From positions 1 through 64,000 of the forward strand of contig NZ_JADDRL010000051.1 in the NCBI RefSeq assembly GCF_021538895.1: a DNA stretch of 64,000 nt, given 5' to 3'. Positions 44,388 to 52,284 of this stretch are shown here, in pieces; positions within the stretch are counted from its first letter, which is position 1; each line of letters opens with the position of its first letter. Below the pieces are notes generated by a model. It was not told the origin of the DNA and ran no database searches. It worked only from the letters and a program-made list of their open reading frames with translations. This stretch comes from Streptomyces olivochromogenes (lineage in GTDB: Bacteria; Actinomycetota; Actinomycetes; Streptomycetales; Streptomycetaceae). Made by a program: the position numbers and the translations under genes.

Positions 44388-45335
44388 GTGACGGCCGTCG
44401 AATCCCGTCCAGCGGGAGTACTCGGTGCGAGCGAGAGCCCGAGCCACCGGCCGTTCGGGGCCCGTGTCAAGGCTTTCGTGGCGCTGACCAAGCCGCGGAT
44501 CATCGAGCTGTTGCTCATCACCACCGTTCCGGTGATGTTCCTGGCGCAGCAGGGCGTGCCTGACCTGGGCCTGGTGCTGCTGACCTGCGTCGGCGGCTAT
44601 CTCTCCGCGGGCGGCGCCAACGCGCTGAACATGTACATCGACCGCGACATCGACGCGCTCATGGACCGCACCTCGCAGCGCCCGCTGGTCACCGGGATGG
44701 TCAGCCCGCGCGAGTGCCTCGCCTTCGGCATCACGCTGGCGGTCGTCTCGACGCTGCTGTTCGGACTGACCGTCAACTGGCTGTCCGCCTGGCTGTCGCT
44801 CGGAGCGCTCCTCTTCTACGTCGTCGTCTACACGATGATCCTCAAGCGGCGTACGTCGCAGAACATCGTGTGGGGCGGCATCGCGGGCTGCATGCCGGTG
44901 CTGATCGGCTGGTCCTCCGTCACGAACTCCATGTCGTGGGCCCCGGTCATCCTCTTCCTGGTGATGTTCTTCTGGACGCCGCCGCACTACTGGCCGCTGT
45001 CGATGAAGGTGAAGGACGACTACGCGCGCGTGGGCGTGCCGATGCTCCCGGTCGTCGCCTCCAACAAGGTCGTCGCCCAGCAGATCGTCCTCTACAGCTG
45101 GGTGATGGTCGGTGTGTCGCTGCTGCTGACCCCGCTCGGCTACACGGGCTGGTTCTACACGCTGGTCGCGCTGGTCGCGGGCGGCTGGTGGCTGTGGGAG
45201 GCGCACGGCCTGCAGAACCGCGCGAAGGCGGAGGTGACGGGCGCGAAGCTCAAGGAGATGCGCCTGTTCCACTGGTCCATCACCTATGTGTCGCTGCTGT
45301 TCGTGGCGGTCGCGGTGGACCCCTTCCTGCGGTGA
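44388..45335 (+). CDS. ctaB: Protohaem IX farnesyltransferase
   Basis: 315-residue UbiA-type prenyltransferase that makes haem O from haem B, the first step to haem A for cytochrome c oxidase. Nine or so helices. First Asp motif NMYIDRDIDALMDRT, followed by MILKRRTSQNIVWGGIAGCMPVLIGW and FFWTPPHYW. GTG at 44388 is chosen because AGGGG lies 5 bases upstream; in-frame upstream starts lack a site. CtaA, the next enzyme, lies 2.4 kb downstream on the other strand. Confidence 0.95.
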   Translation: MTAVESRPAGVLGASESPSHRPFGARVKAFVALTKPRIIELLLITTVPVMFLAQQGVPDLGLVLLTCVGGYLSAGGANALNMYIDRDIDALMDRTSQRPLVTGMVSPRECLAFGITLAVVSTLLFGLTVNWLSAWLSLGALLFYVVVYTMILKRRTSQNIVWGGIAGCMPVLIGWSSVTNSMSWAPVILFLVMFFWTPPHYWPLSMKVKDDYARVGVPMLPVVASNKVVAQQIVLYSWVMVGVSLLLTPLGYTGWFYTLVALVAGGWWLWEAHGLQNRAKAEVTGAKLKEMRLFHWSITYVSLLFVAVAVDPFLR

Positions 45336-45352
45336 CCGACCGAGACCTGCCC

Positions 45353-45394
45353 GACGGGCGGGGTGCGTGGCCAAGGCCACGCACCCCGCCCGTC
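45353..45394. terminator. Terminator of ctaB, 20-bp perfect stem
   Basis: Positions 45353-45372 and 45375-45394 are exact reverse complements (GACGGGCGGGGTGCG... outer arm), giving a very stable hairpin 17 bases after the ctaB stop, followed by GCCGTTT. Confidence 0.88.
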
Positions 45395-45415
45395 GCCGTT
45401 TGATCTACCCGTCGG

Positions 45416-45421
45416 TAGCAT
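45416..45421 (+). promoter_or_regulatory. Candidate -10 hexamer, leaderless small gene
   Basis: TAGCAT ends exactly 7 bases before the ATG at 45429; no Shine-Dalgarno in CCTGACC. Confidence 0.4.
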
Positions 45422-45428
45422 CCTGACC

Positions 45429-45761
45429 ATGGCAGACACGCAGCAGGTTGACCCGAAGGCCGAGCGCACCGTGGCGCGGCTCGCCCGGCAGATCAGCGCC
45501 TTCTCGAAGGCGCACGGCGGTGCCGAGGGCCAGGTGGCCTACATCGGCGAACGTGGCGCCCGGATCGTCCTCGTCGGCGAGGACGGCGGCTGGGGCGACC
45601 TGGTGGCGCCCAGCTACGCCATCGCCGAGCAGGCGGTGGAGAAGTCCGGGATCACCGTCCACGAGTCCTTCGACGGCGAGTTCGCCGCCAAGGTGAAGAC
45701 GGGCCCGTACGAATGGAAGCGGATGGCCGGTATCCAGATCGGCGGCCCGAGCAACAGCTGA
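45429..45761 (+). CDS. Conserved small protein of unknown function
   Basis: 110-residue soluble protein, not recognised as a named family. Predicted helix VARLARQISAFSKAHGG, then VAYIGERGARIVLVGEDGGWGDLVAPSYAIAEQAVEKSGITV, ending in a Lys-rich strand YEWKRMAGIQIGG. It has no signal or membrane segment. The start ATG at 45429 is backed by the -10 hexamer 7 bases before it. It lies after the ctaB terminator with its own promoter. Confidence 0.75.
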   Translation: MADTQQVDPKAERTVARLARQISAFSKAHGGAEGQVAYIGERGARIVLVGEDGGWGDLVAPSYAIAEQAVEKSGITVHESFDGEFAAKVKTGPYEWKRMAGIQIGGPSNS

Positions 45762-45847
45762 ACCTCGGAGCAACACCTGACACCCGGTTCACCCGTTAGG
45801 ACCTGAGAGAGCCTGAAGAGGGCGCGGTCCAGTCGGGGAGTGACCGG

Positions 45848-46954
45848 ATGATCGAGACGTCGTCCCTGGTGGACCAGTACTGCCACGGCGTGCTGAGGAC
45901 GGAGCTGGGCCTCGGCACGTTCGAGGCCCAGCTGGCCCGGACCGAGGGTCCGCCCGCGCCCGGCACCACGCTCTTCGACACCCAGACGGGTTTCGCCGTA
46001 CGCCGCTGGTGCCCCCCGCTGCTCGGCCTGGAGCCGCACTGCCCGCCCGCCCGCTATCTCGCCCGGCGCCGCGAACTGGGCGTACTGGAAGCGGGCCGCC
46101 GCCTGTTGCGCGGCAGCGGCATCACGACCTATCTGGTCGACACCGGACTGCCCGGCGACCTCACCCCGCCCGCCGAACTGGCCACCGCCGGCGCCGCCGA
46201 GGCCCGCGAGATCGTCCGCCTGGAACTCCTCGCCGAGCAGGTCGCCGACACCTCCGGCACCGTCGAGTCCTTCCTCGCCAACCTCGCCGAGTCCGTGCAC
46301 GGTGCCGCCGCGAGCGCCGTCGCCTTCACCTCCGTGGCGGGCGTACGGCACGGCCTCGCCCTGGCGCCGGAGCCGCCCGGGCCGGGGGAGGTGCGCGGTG
46401 CGGCCGGCCGCTGGCTGGCCGGGCGCCGGGTCGGCGGGGAGCTGAGCGACCCCGTGCTGCTGCGGCACCTGCTGTGGATCGCGGTCGCCTCGGGCCTGCC
46501 GCTCCAACTGCACGCCGGGCTCGGGGAGCCGGGGGCGCGCATCGACCGCACGGATCCGGTGCTCCTCACCGACTTCGTCCGCGCCACGGCCGGCCTCGGC
46601 ACGGACCTGGTCCTGCTGCACGGCTACCCCTACCACCGCCACGCCGCCCACCTCGCGGGCGTCTTCCCGCACGTCTACGCCGACTCGGGCGCCGCGCTCG
46701 TGCGCACCGGCGCCCGCGCCGCGACGGTCCTCGCCGAGATCCTGGAACTGGCGCCCTTCGGCAAGATCCTCTTCTCCAGCGGGGCGCACGGCCTGCCCGA
46801 ACTGCACGTGGTGGGCGCGCGGCTGTTCCGGGAGGCACTGGACCGGGTGCTGGGCGGCTGGGTCGCCGAGGGTGCGTGGTCGCTCAAGGACGCCCAGCGC
46901 GTGGCCGTACTGGTGGCGGCCGGGAACGCACGGCGGGTGTACGGCCTGGGTTGA
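45848..46954 (+). CDS. Amidohydrolase family protein (FluG N-terminal-like)
   Basis: 368-residue TIM-barrel amidohydrolase. The first strand has DQYCHGVL in place of the usual HxH. The conserved core shows GLPLQLHAGLGEP, DLVLLHGYPYHRHAAHLAGVFPHVYADSGAAL and FGKILFSSGAHGLPELH. This layout is that of the amidohydrolase 2 domain found N-terminal to glutamine-synthetase-like domains in FluG, but here it is alone. The missing His of the first motif leaves metal content uncertain. GGGAGTGA precedes the ATG. Role unknown. Confidence 0.8.
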   Translation: MIETSSLVDQYCHGVLRTELGLGTFEAQLARTEGPPAPGTTLFDTQTGFAVRRWCPPLLGLEPHCPPARYLARRRELGVLEAGRRLLRGSGITTYLVDTGLPGDLTPPAELATAGAAEAREIVRLELLAEQVADTSGTVESFLANLAESVHGAAASAVAFTSVAGVRHGLALAPEPPGPGEVRGAAGRWLAGRRVGGELSDPVLLRHLLWIAVASGLPLQLHAGLGEPGARIDRTDPVLLTDFVRATAGLGTDLVLLHGYPYHRHAAHLAGVFPHVYADSGAALVRTGARAATVLAEILELAPFGKILFSSGAHGLPELHVVGARLFREALDRVLGGWVAEGAWSLKDAQRVAVLVAAGNARRVYGLG

Positions 46955-46972
46955 GCTGTCCAGACTGGGCGC

Positions 46973-47710
46973 ATGCCGACCGACGCCTTACTCGACCGCT
47001 TCTTCACGGCCCTCGCGCCCCTCGCCCCGGTCGCCCTCTGGGCGCACGGCTCGCTCGCCGGGGGCGACTACCAGGAGGGCCGCAGCGACCTGGACCTCAT
47101 CGCGGTGCTGGAGGGCCCCGTGACGCTGGGCACCGTACGCAGGGTCGTCACCCTGCACCGCGCGCTGCGGATCGATCCGCTCGCCGACAAGCTGCACTGC
47201 AGCTATATGACGCCGGACGGGCTGGGCGACGCCGGCCGCAAGCACCTGACCTGGGCGCACGACCATGTGCTGCGGCGGCCGGTCACCCCCGTCACACGGC
47301 GCGAACTGCACGCCTTCGGGCGGGTGCTGTACGGACGGCCGCCGGCCGGTCTCCTGCCGCCGGTGACGGACCGGGAGCTCCATGACTTCGTCGTGCGCGA
47401 CCAGCGGGAGTTCTGGCGGCCCGCCGTCGACAAGGCACGGCTGTGGAAGCAGGACGTCTGGGTCGACCTGGGCCTGGTGACCTTCGCCCGCGCGAGCGTC
47501 ACCCTGCGCGAGGGCCGGCTGATCTCCAAACGCGAGGCCCTCGACCTGCTGCCCGGCTTTGGCGCGCCCGCCGAGGTGGTCGAGGACATCGACCGCCGCC
47601 GGTACGGGAATCCGGCGCCGCCCACCGAGCCGTGGACGACCCGCAGGGCCGAGCTGACGAGGAACTACCTGGGCCCGGCCATCGACGCGCTCGTGGCGGC
47701 GTACGGCTGA
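46973..47710 (+). CDS. Nucleotidyltransferase domain protein
   Basis: 245-residue protein with a polymerase beta-type nucleotidyltransferase motif, AHGSLAGGDYQEGRSDLDLIAVL (GS...DxD) at residues about 24-46, followed by a helical C-terminal region (REFWRPAVDKARLWKQDVWVDLGLVTFARASVTLREGRLISKREAL). It resembles aminoglycoside adenylyltransferases (AadA) in plan, but the substrate is not evident. It follows the amidohydrolase by 18 bases and likely shares its message. It ends 1 base before ctaA's stop. Confidence 0.78.
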   Translation: MPTDALLDRFFTALAPLAPVALWAHGSLAGGDYQEGRSDLDLIAVLEGPVTLGTVRRVVTLHRALRIDPLADKLHCSYMTPDGLGDAGRKHLTWAHDHVLRRPVTPVTRRELHAFGRVLYGRPPAGLLPPVTDRELHDFVVRDQREFWRPAVDKARLWKQDVWVDLGLVTFARASVTLREGRLISKREALDLLPGFGAPAEVVEDIDRRRYGNPAPPTEPWTTRRAELTRNYLGPAIDALVAAYG

Positions 47711-47711
47711 C

Positions 47712-48722
47712 TCACGCGCGCGTGCCGACCGTCGCCTCCACCGAGGGACCGGGGACGCCGGCCACCACGTCGGGACGCTCCCGCAGGGACAGCAGGACGC
47801 GCAGCACCCCGATCCACACCAGGCACGAGCCGAGCATGTGGAGGCCGACGAGCACCTCGGGCAGGTGCGTGAAGTACTGGACGTAGCCGATGACCCCCTG
47901 CGCGAGCAGGATCACGAACAGCTCGCGCGTCCGGTGCAGCGGTCCCTTGGGGGCGTCGACCGCCTTCAGGACGAACCACAGGGCGAAGGTCAGCGTGACC
48001 ACGATCCAGGCGAGCACGGCGTGCAGCTTGGTGACCGTCTCCCAGTCGAGCTGGATCCGGTCGACCTCGCTGGAGTCACCCGCGTGCGGGCCCGCGCCGG
48101 TCACCACCGTGCCGACCGCGATCAGCAGGGCGGACGCGGTCACCAGGAACCACACCAGCTGCTGCACGGCCTTGCCGACCAGTGGCCGCGCCGCCCCGTC
48201 GCCCTCCCGGGTGCGCTGCCACATCACCGTGGCGACGGCGATCAGCGCCGAGGAGAGCAGGAAGTGCGCGGCGACGGTGTACGGGTTCAGGCCCACCAGG
48301 ACCACGATCCCGCCGAGCACCGCGTTGCCCATGATCACCCAGAACTGCGCCCAGCCCAGCCGGGTCAGCCCGCGCCGCCACGGCTTCTCGGCGCGGGCGG
48401 CGACGATCGCCCAGCCGACGGCCGCGCACAGCACGTACGTCAGCATGCGGTTGCCGAACTCGATGGCGCTGTGGAAGTCCATCGCGCTGGTGGGGGTGAG
48501 CGAGCCGTCGGTGCACTCGGGCCAGGTCGGGCAGCCCAGGCCCGAGCCGGTCAGCCGGACGGCGCCGCCGGTCACCACGATGACCACCGCCATGACGAGC
48601 GCGGCGAGGGCGGCCCGCTGGACCGTCCGGGGATCCGGGGTCCAGCGTGCGGCGATGAAGGCGAGCGGGTTGCGCAGGGCCGCCACGGCGTCGGCGGGGG
48701 TCAGCTTTGGCACGTGCACCAT
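47712..48722 (-). CDS. ctaA: Haem A synthase (CtaA/Cox15)
   Basis: 336-residue membrane protein that oxidises haem O to haem A. Eight helices. Conserved GAVRLTGSGLGCPTWPEC holds the Cys pair typical of the Bacillus/actinobacterial type; Glu in HSAIEFGNRML and His in AAHFLLSSAL and LHAVLAWIVVTL and LHMLGSCLVW serve as haem ligands. The start at 48722 is the likely one (family N-terminus) but has no good ribosome site; an in-frame ATG at 48797 would add 25 residues that overlap nothing useful. It works downstream of CtaB. Confidence 0.93.
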   Translation of the reverse strand: MVHVPKLTPADAVAALRNPLAFIAARWTPDPRTVQRAALAALVMAVVIVVTGGAVRLTGSGLGCPTWPECTDGSLTPTSAMDFHSAIEFGNRMLTYVLCAAVGWAIVAARAEKPWRRGLTRLGWAQFWVIMGNAVLGGIVVLVGLNPYTVAAHFLLSSALIAVATVMWQRTREGDGAARPLVGKAVQQLVWFLVTASALLIAVGTVVTGAGPHAGDSSEVDRIQLDWETVTKLHAVLAWIVVTLTFALWFVLKAVDAPKGPLHRTRELFVILLAQGVIGYVQYFTHLPEVLVGLHMLGSCLVWIGVLRVLLSLRERPDVVAGVPGPSVEATVGTRA

Positions 48723-48793
48723 GGTAGGCCGCCGCTTGTGCACGCTTTCACGAGGGGCCGCCCCCGAGGTTGACCAGGGGTACCTCGATCGGG

Positions 48794-49567
48794 TCACTCC
48801 CAGCGGAAGAACTTCCCGGCCGCCGCCAGTCCCACGACCGCCCAGACGGCGAGGATGCCCAGGTCGCCCCAGGGCGTCCCGGCCCCGTGCTGGAGCACGT
48901 CCCGCAGCCCGTCCGAGAGCGCGGAGATGGGCAGCAGACCGAGCACCTGCTCCCCGGCCGAGCCGAACTTGTCCAGCGGCACCATCACCCCGCCGCCCAC
49001 GAGCAGCAGCAGGAAGACCAGGTTGGCGGCGGCGAGCGTCGCCTCCGCCTTCAGCGTGCCGGCCATCAGCAGGCCGAGGCCCGAGAAGGTGGCCGTGCCG
49101 AGGACCAGCAGGAGCAGGACGGCGAGGGGGTTGCCGTGCGGGGACCAGCCCAGCGCGAAGGCGATCGCGGTCAGCAGGATCACCTGGAGGACCTCGGTGA
49201 CCAGCACGGACGCCGTCTTCGCGGCCATCAGACCCCAGCGCGGCAGCGGGGAGGAGGCGAGCCGCTTGAGCACGCCGTAGCGGCGCTCGAAGCCGGTCGC
49301 GATGGCCTGCCCGGTGAACGCCGTGGACATCACGGCGAGGGCCAGGATGCCCGGGGCGAGGAAGTCGACCGCCTCGCCCTTGCCGGTGTCGACGATGTCC
49401 ACGGAGCTGAAGAGCACCAGCAGCAGGGTCGGGATCACGACCGTCAGCAGCAGCTGCTCGCCGTTGCGCAGCAGCATCTTCGTCTCCAGCACCGCCTGGG
49501 CCGCGATCATGCGGGGCAGGGGCGCCGCACCCGGCTTGGGGGCGTACGTACCGGTCGCGGTCGTCAC
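48794..49567 (-). CDS. ABC-2 type transporter permease
   Basis: 257-residue permease with six helices (ABC-2/DrrB plan): TVVIPTLLLVLFSSVDIV, ILALAVMSTAFTGQAIATGFERRYGVLKRL, VLVTEVLQVILLTAIAFALGW, LLLLVLGTATFSGLGLLMAG, ANLVFLLLLVGGGVMVPLD, LAVWAVVGLAAAGKFFRW. The GTG start overlaps the stop of the ATPase gene (GTGA). Together they form an efflux system, possibly for a drug or lipid. In other Streptomyces this pair also sits next to ctaA. Confidence 0.92.
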   Translation of the reverse strand: MTTATGTYAPKPGAAPLPRMIAAQAVLETKMLLRNGEQLLLTVVIPTLLLVLFSSVDIVDTGKGEAVDFLAPGILALAVMSTAFTGQAIATGFERRYGVLKRLASSPLPRWGLMAAKTASVLVTEVLQVILLTAIAFALGWSPHGNPLAVLLLLVLGTATFSGLGLLMAGTLKAEATLAAANLVFLLLLVGGGVMVPLDKFGSAGEQVLGLLPISALSDGLRDVLQHGAGTPWGDLGILAVWAVVGLAAAGKFFRWE

Positions 49568-50541
49568 GAGCGCAGCTCCTTGCCGGTCAGCTCCAGAAAA
49601 ACGTCTTCGAGAGTGTGCCGTTCCACCGAGATCCGGTCCGGCATCACCCCGTGCTGGGCGCACCACGAGGTGACCGTGGCCAGCAGTTGCGGGTCGACCT
49701 TGCCGACGACCCGGTAGCTGCCCGGGGTCAGCTCGGCGGCCGTGCAGTCGGCCGGGAGCGCCTTGAGCAGGGAGCTCACGTCGAGCCCGGGACGGCCGGT
49801 GAAGCGCAGGGTGTTCTCGGCGCCGCCCTTGCACAGCTCCTCCGGGGAGCCCTGGGCGATGACCCGGCCGCCGTCGATGATCGCGACGTCGTCGGCGAGC
49901 TGCTCGGCCTCGTCCATGTGGTGCGTGGTGAGGATGATCGAGACGCCGTCGGTGCGCAGGTCGCGCACCAGCTCCCAGGTGGCCCGGCGGGCCTGCGGGT
50001 CGAGGCCGGCGGTCGGCTCGTCCAGGAACACCAGCTCCGGGCGCCCGACGACGGCCAGGGCGAGCGCGAGCCGCTGCTGCTGGCCGCCGGAGAGCCGGCG
50101 GTAGGTGGTCCGGCCGGTGCTGCCCAGTCCGAGCCGCTCGATGAGCGCGTCCACGTCCAGTGGATGCGCGTGCAGCTTGGCGACGTGGCGCAGCATCTCG
50201 TCCGCTCTGGCGCCCGAGTACACGCCCCCGGACTGCAGCATCACACCGATGCGGGGACGCAGCTCGGCGGACTGCCGGACCGGGTCGAGGCCCAGGACGC
50301 GCACCGTGCCGGAATCCGGCTTCCGGTATCCCTCGCAGGTCTCGACCGTGGTCGTCTTCCCCGCCCCGTTGGGGCCGAGGACGGCGGTCACCCCCGCCTG
50401 GGCCACCAGGTCGAGGCCGTCCACCGCGGTCTTCGTGCCGTACCGCTTCACCAGGGCCTGGACCTCGATGAGCGGGTGCGGCGCGAAGCGTCTCGTCGAG
50501 GGGCGGTGGTCGGGAGACGGGCGGGCGGGCTCACTGCGCAT
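49564..50541 (-). CDS. ABC transporter ATP-binding protein (ABC-2 / DrrA type)
   Basis: 325-residue ATPase. Walker A GPNGAGKTTTVETCEGYRKP, signature RLSGGQQQRLALALAVVGRP, Walker B LVFLDEPTAGLD, His-loop THHMDEAEQLAD. A C-terminal extension of about 80 residues (RFTGRPGLDVSSLLKAL...TLEDVFLELTG) is typical of DrrA-like exporters. The ATG at 50541 is used. Coupled to the permease. Confidence 0.94.
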   Translation of the reverse strand: MRSEPARPSPDHRPSTRRFAPHPLIEVQALVKRYGTKTAVDGLDLVAQAGVTAVLGPNGAGKTTTVETCEGYRKPDSGTVRVLGLDPVRQSAELRPRIGVMLQSGGVYSGARADEMLRHVAKLHAHPLDVDALIERLGLGSTGRTTYRRLSGGQQQRLALALAVVGRPELVFLDEPTAGLDPQARRATWELVRDLRTDGVSIILTTHHMDEAEQLADDVAIIDGGRVIAQGSPEELCKGGAENTLRFTGRPGLDVSSLLKALPADCTAAELTPGSYRVVGKVDPQLLATVTSWCAQHGVMPDRISVERHTLEDVFLELTGKELRS

Positions 50542-50572
50542 GGGTCCAGAGTCTAGGTACGCCGTCCGGCCG

Positions 50573-51388
50573 TCAGGCGGGCGGGTGCAGGAACTCCTCC
50601 TCACGGGGTCGGTGCACCGGCAGCCACCGCTCCGCGTAGGCCACCGCGTCCGCCACCGGGAACAGCCGCGTTTGTGCCGCTCCGACGGTGCCGCGTGCCA
50701 CGGGCCGGTCCCGCTCGAAGTCGTGGCCGAGCTCGTCGAAGCGGTCGGAGTCGATCGAGACCTCGACCACCGTCTCCCAGCCGCCGCCCGGGGCGGGCCG
50801 TCCCACCCGGACCAGGGGCGCCGGGATGCGGTACTCGGCGAGGTGGAAGGAGGTGCAGGTGGCGTAGCCGGCGCCGAGCAGCAGCACCCGGGCGCCCAGC
50901 TTCTCCAGCCGGGCCAGCGGGCTGCGCTCGCCGAGCCGGCAGTCCGGGGCGTGACCCTCGACGATCTCGGCCGCGCGTGGGCCGAGGGCCGCGAAGGAGG
51001 TCTGCGGGTGCGCGCTGCGCAGGGCGCCCGGCCAGGTGCGGACGGTCTCCGGGAGCACACCGACCCCGCGCGAGGGCGTGAGCAGCGGGTCGTACTCGGG
51101 CATGGTGGCGCGGATCCGCTCCCACCAGGCCTCGGGCACCGGCGGATTGCTCCACACGGCCGGGTCCGACACGTCGCCGGTCTGGGTCGGCACGACCAGC
51201 GTGCCCTGGGGACCGAGGGCGTCGAGCAGTCCCTGGACGACGGTGACGGCCCCGCCGTTGACCCAGCCGAGCGAGCTGAGCGAGGAGTGCACCAGCAGGA
51301 TCTCGCCGGTCTCGACACCCAGTCGGCGCAGCTGGGTGGAGACGGTGTCGCGCGTGACAAGTGGGCCGGTCGGAGGGGGTGTGGGCAT
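50573..51388 (-). CDS. AAC(3)-family aminoglycoside N-acetyltransferase-like protein
   Basis: 271-residue acetyl-CoA-dependent enzyme. AAC(3) motifs: LLVHSSLSSLGWVNGGAVTVVQGLLDALGPQGTLVVPTQTG near residues 31-70, and GARVLLLGAGYATCTSFHLAEY near 160-180. Such genes occur in many Streptomyces outside antibiotic clusters. It may give aminoglycoside tolerance or acetylate another amine. No promoter is obvious. It is divergent from sufR and not part of its regulon as far as the sequence shows. Confidence 0.88.
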   Translation of the reverse strand: MPTPPPTGPLVTRDTVSTQLRRLGVETGEILLVHSSLSSLGWVNGGAVTVVQGLLDALGPQGTLVVPTQTGDVSDPAVWSNPPVPEAWWERIRATMPEYDPLLTPSRGVGVLPETVRTWPGALRSAHPQTSFAALGPRAAEIVEGHAPDCRLGERSPLARLEKLGARVLLLGAGYATCTSFHLAEYRIPAPLVRVGRPAPGGGWETVVEVSIDSDRFDELGHDFERDRPVARGTVGAAQTRLFPVADAVAYAERWLPVHRPREEEFLHPPA

Positions 51389-51463
51389 GGTTCGCGAGTG
51401 TTCCCGAAGAGCCGAGCCGGTGCCACCGATTTGATCGATCGAAGATCGTTTCCGCAGGTCAGA

Positions 51464-51477
51464 TTAGGTATGCCTAA
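51464..51477. promoter_or_regulatory. Inverted repeat TTAGG-N4-CCTAA, iron-box-like
   Basis: 5-base arms around TATG. Read with the following bases it agrees with the DtxR/DmdR iron box (TTAGGTTAGGCTAACCTAA) at 12 of 19 positions. It lies 73 bases before sufR in the aac(3)-sufR gap. Tentative. Confidence 0.35.
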
Positions 51478-51536
51478 GTGACGCAGTGCACCGTCCGCTG
51501 CCGAGGGGGTGGCTTGTCAGGCTCTGAGGAATTACG

Positions 51537-51550
51537 CAACAATGGCGTTG
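51537..51550. promoter_or_regulatory. SufR operator CAAC-N6-GTTG
   Basis: Palindrome CAACAATGGCGTTG overlapping the first base of the sufR GTG. The extended arms CGCAAC/GTTGTG add symmetry. As I recall, this motif is the reported SufR site in S. avermitilis. It covers the likely -10 (AACAAT, 51538-51543, with TTGTCA at 51514-51519), so binding would block transcription. Confidence 0.7.
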
Positions 51551-52284
51551 TGAAAAACGTCGGCGAGGCTCCGGAGACCCCCACGGGGGCCCCTCATGAA
51601 GAGCTCGCGACCGGTGAGCGCTCGACGCGCAACCGCGTCGCGCGGTCCATCCTGGACCACGGCCCGTCGACCGTCGCCGAGCTCGCCGGACGGTTGGGCC
51701 TCACCCAGGCGGCCGTACGACGTCACCTGGACGCCCTGACCGCCGACGACGTCGTGGAGGCGCGCGAGCAGCGGGTGTACGGGGCGCGGACGCGCGGCCG
51801 CCCGGCCAAGGTCTTCGTCCTCACCGACTGCGGCCGCGACGCCTTCGACCAGTCGTACGACAAGCTAGCCGCGGACGCGCTGCGCTGGATCGCCGACCAG
51901 GAGGGCGGCCAGGAGGCGGTCGCCGCCTTCGCCCGCGCCCGGATCGCGGCCCAGGCGCACGCGTACCGCAAGGCGATCGAGGCCGTCACCCCCGACAAGC
52001 GGGCCGAAGCGCTGGCCAAGGCCTTGAGTGTCGACGGGTACGCTGCTACGGCGCGCAGCGCACCGGTCGGCGAGCAGCTCTGTCAGCACCACTGCCCGGT
52101 CGCCCATGTCGCGGAGCAGTTCCCCCAGCTGTGCGAGGCGGAGACGGAGATCTTCGCCGAGCTGCTCGGAACGCACGTCCAGCGACTGGCGACCATCGCC
52201 CACGGCGACGGCGTCTGCACGACGTTCATCCCCAAGATTTCACCTGACGCATCTGCAAGCACGGCCGGGAGGAACCCCGCATGA
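51550..52284 (+). CDS. sufR: Fe-S cluster-sensing repressor SufR
   Basis: 244-residue repressor of the suf operon. The DeoR/ArsR-like winged HTH is STRNRVARSILDHGPSTVAELAGRLGLTQAAVRRHLDALT (about 26-64). The C-terminal cluster-binding region is GEQLCQHHCPVAHVAEQFPQLCEAE, with three Cys conserved for the Fe-S cluster. Start: GTG at 51550, likely leaderless because the probable -10 ends 6 bases before it; a TTG at 51514 with AGGGGG is the alternative. Its stop overlaps sufB (ATGA), so loss of cluster on SufR would induce the entire operon. Confidence 0.93.
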   Translation: MKNVGEAPETPTGAPHEELATGERSTRNRVARSILDHGPSTVAELAGRLGLTQAAVRRHLDALTADDVVEAREQRVYGARTRGRPAKVFVLTDCGRDAFDQSYDKLAADALRWIADQEGGQEAVAAFARARIAAQAHAYRKAIEAVTPDKRAEALAKALSVDGYAATARSAPVGEQLCQHHCPVAHVAEQFPQLCEAETEIFAELLGTHVQRLATIAHGDGVCTTFIPKISPDASASTAGRNPA

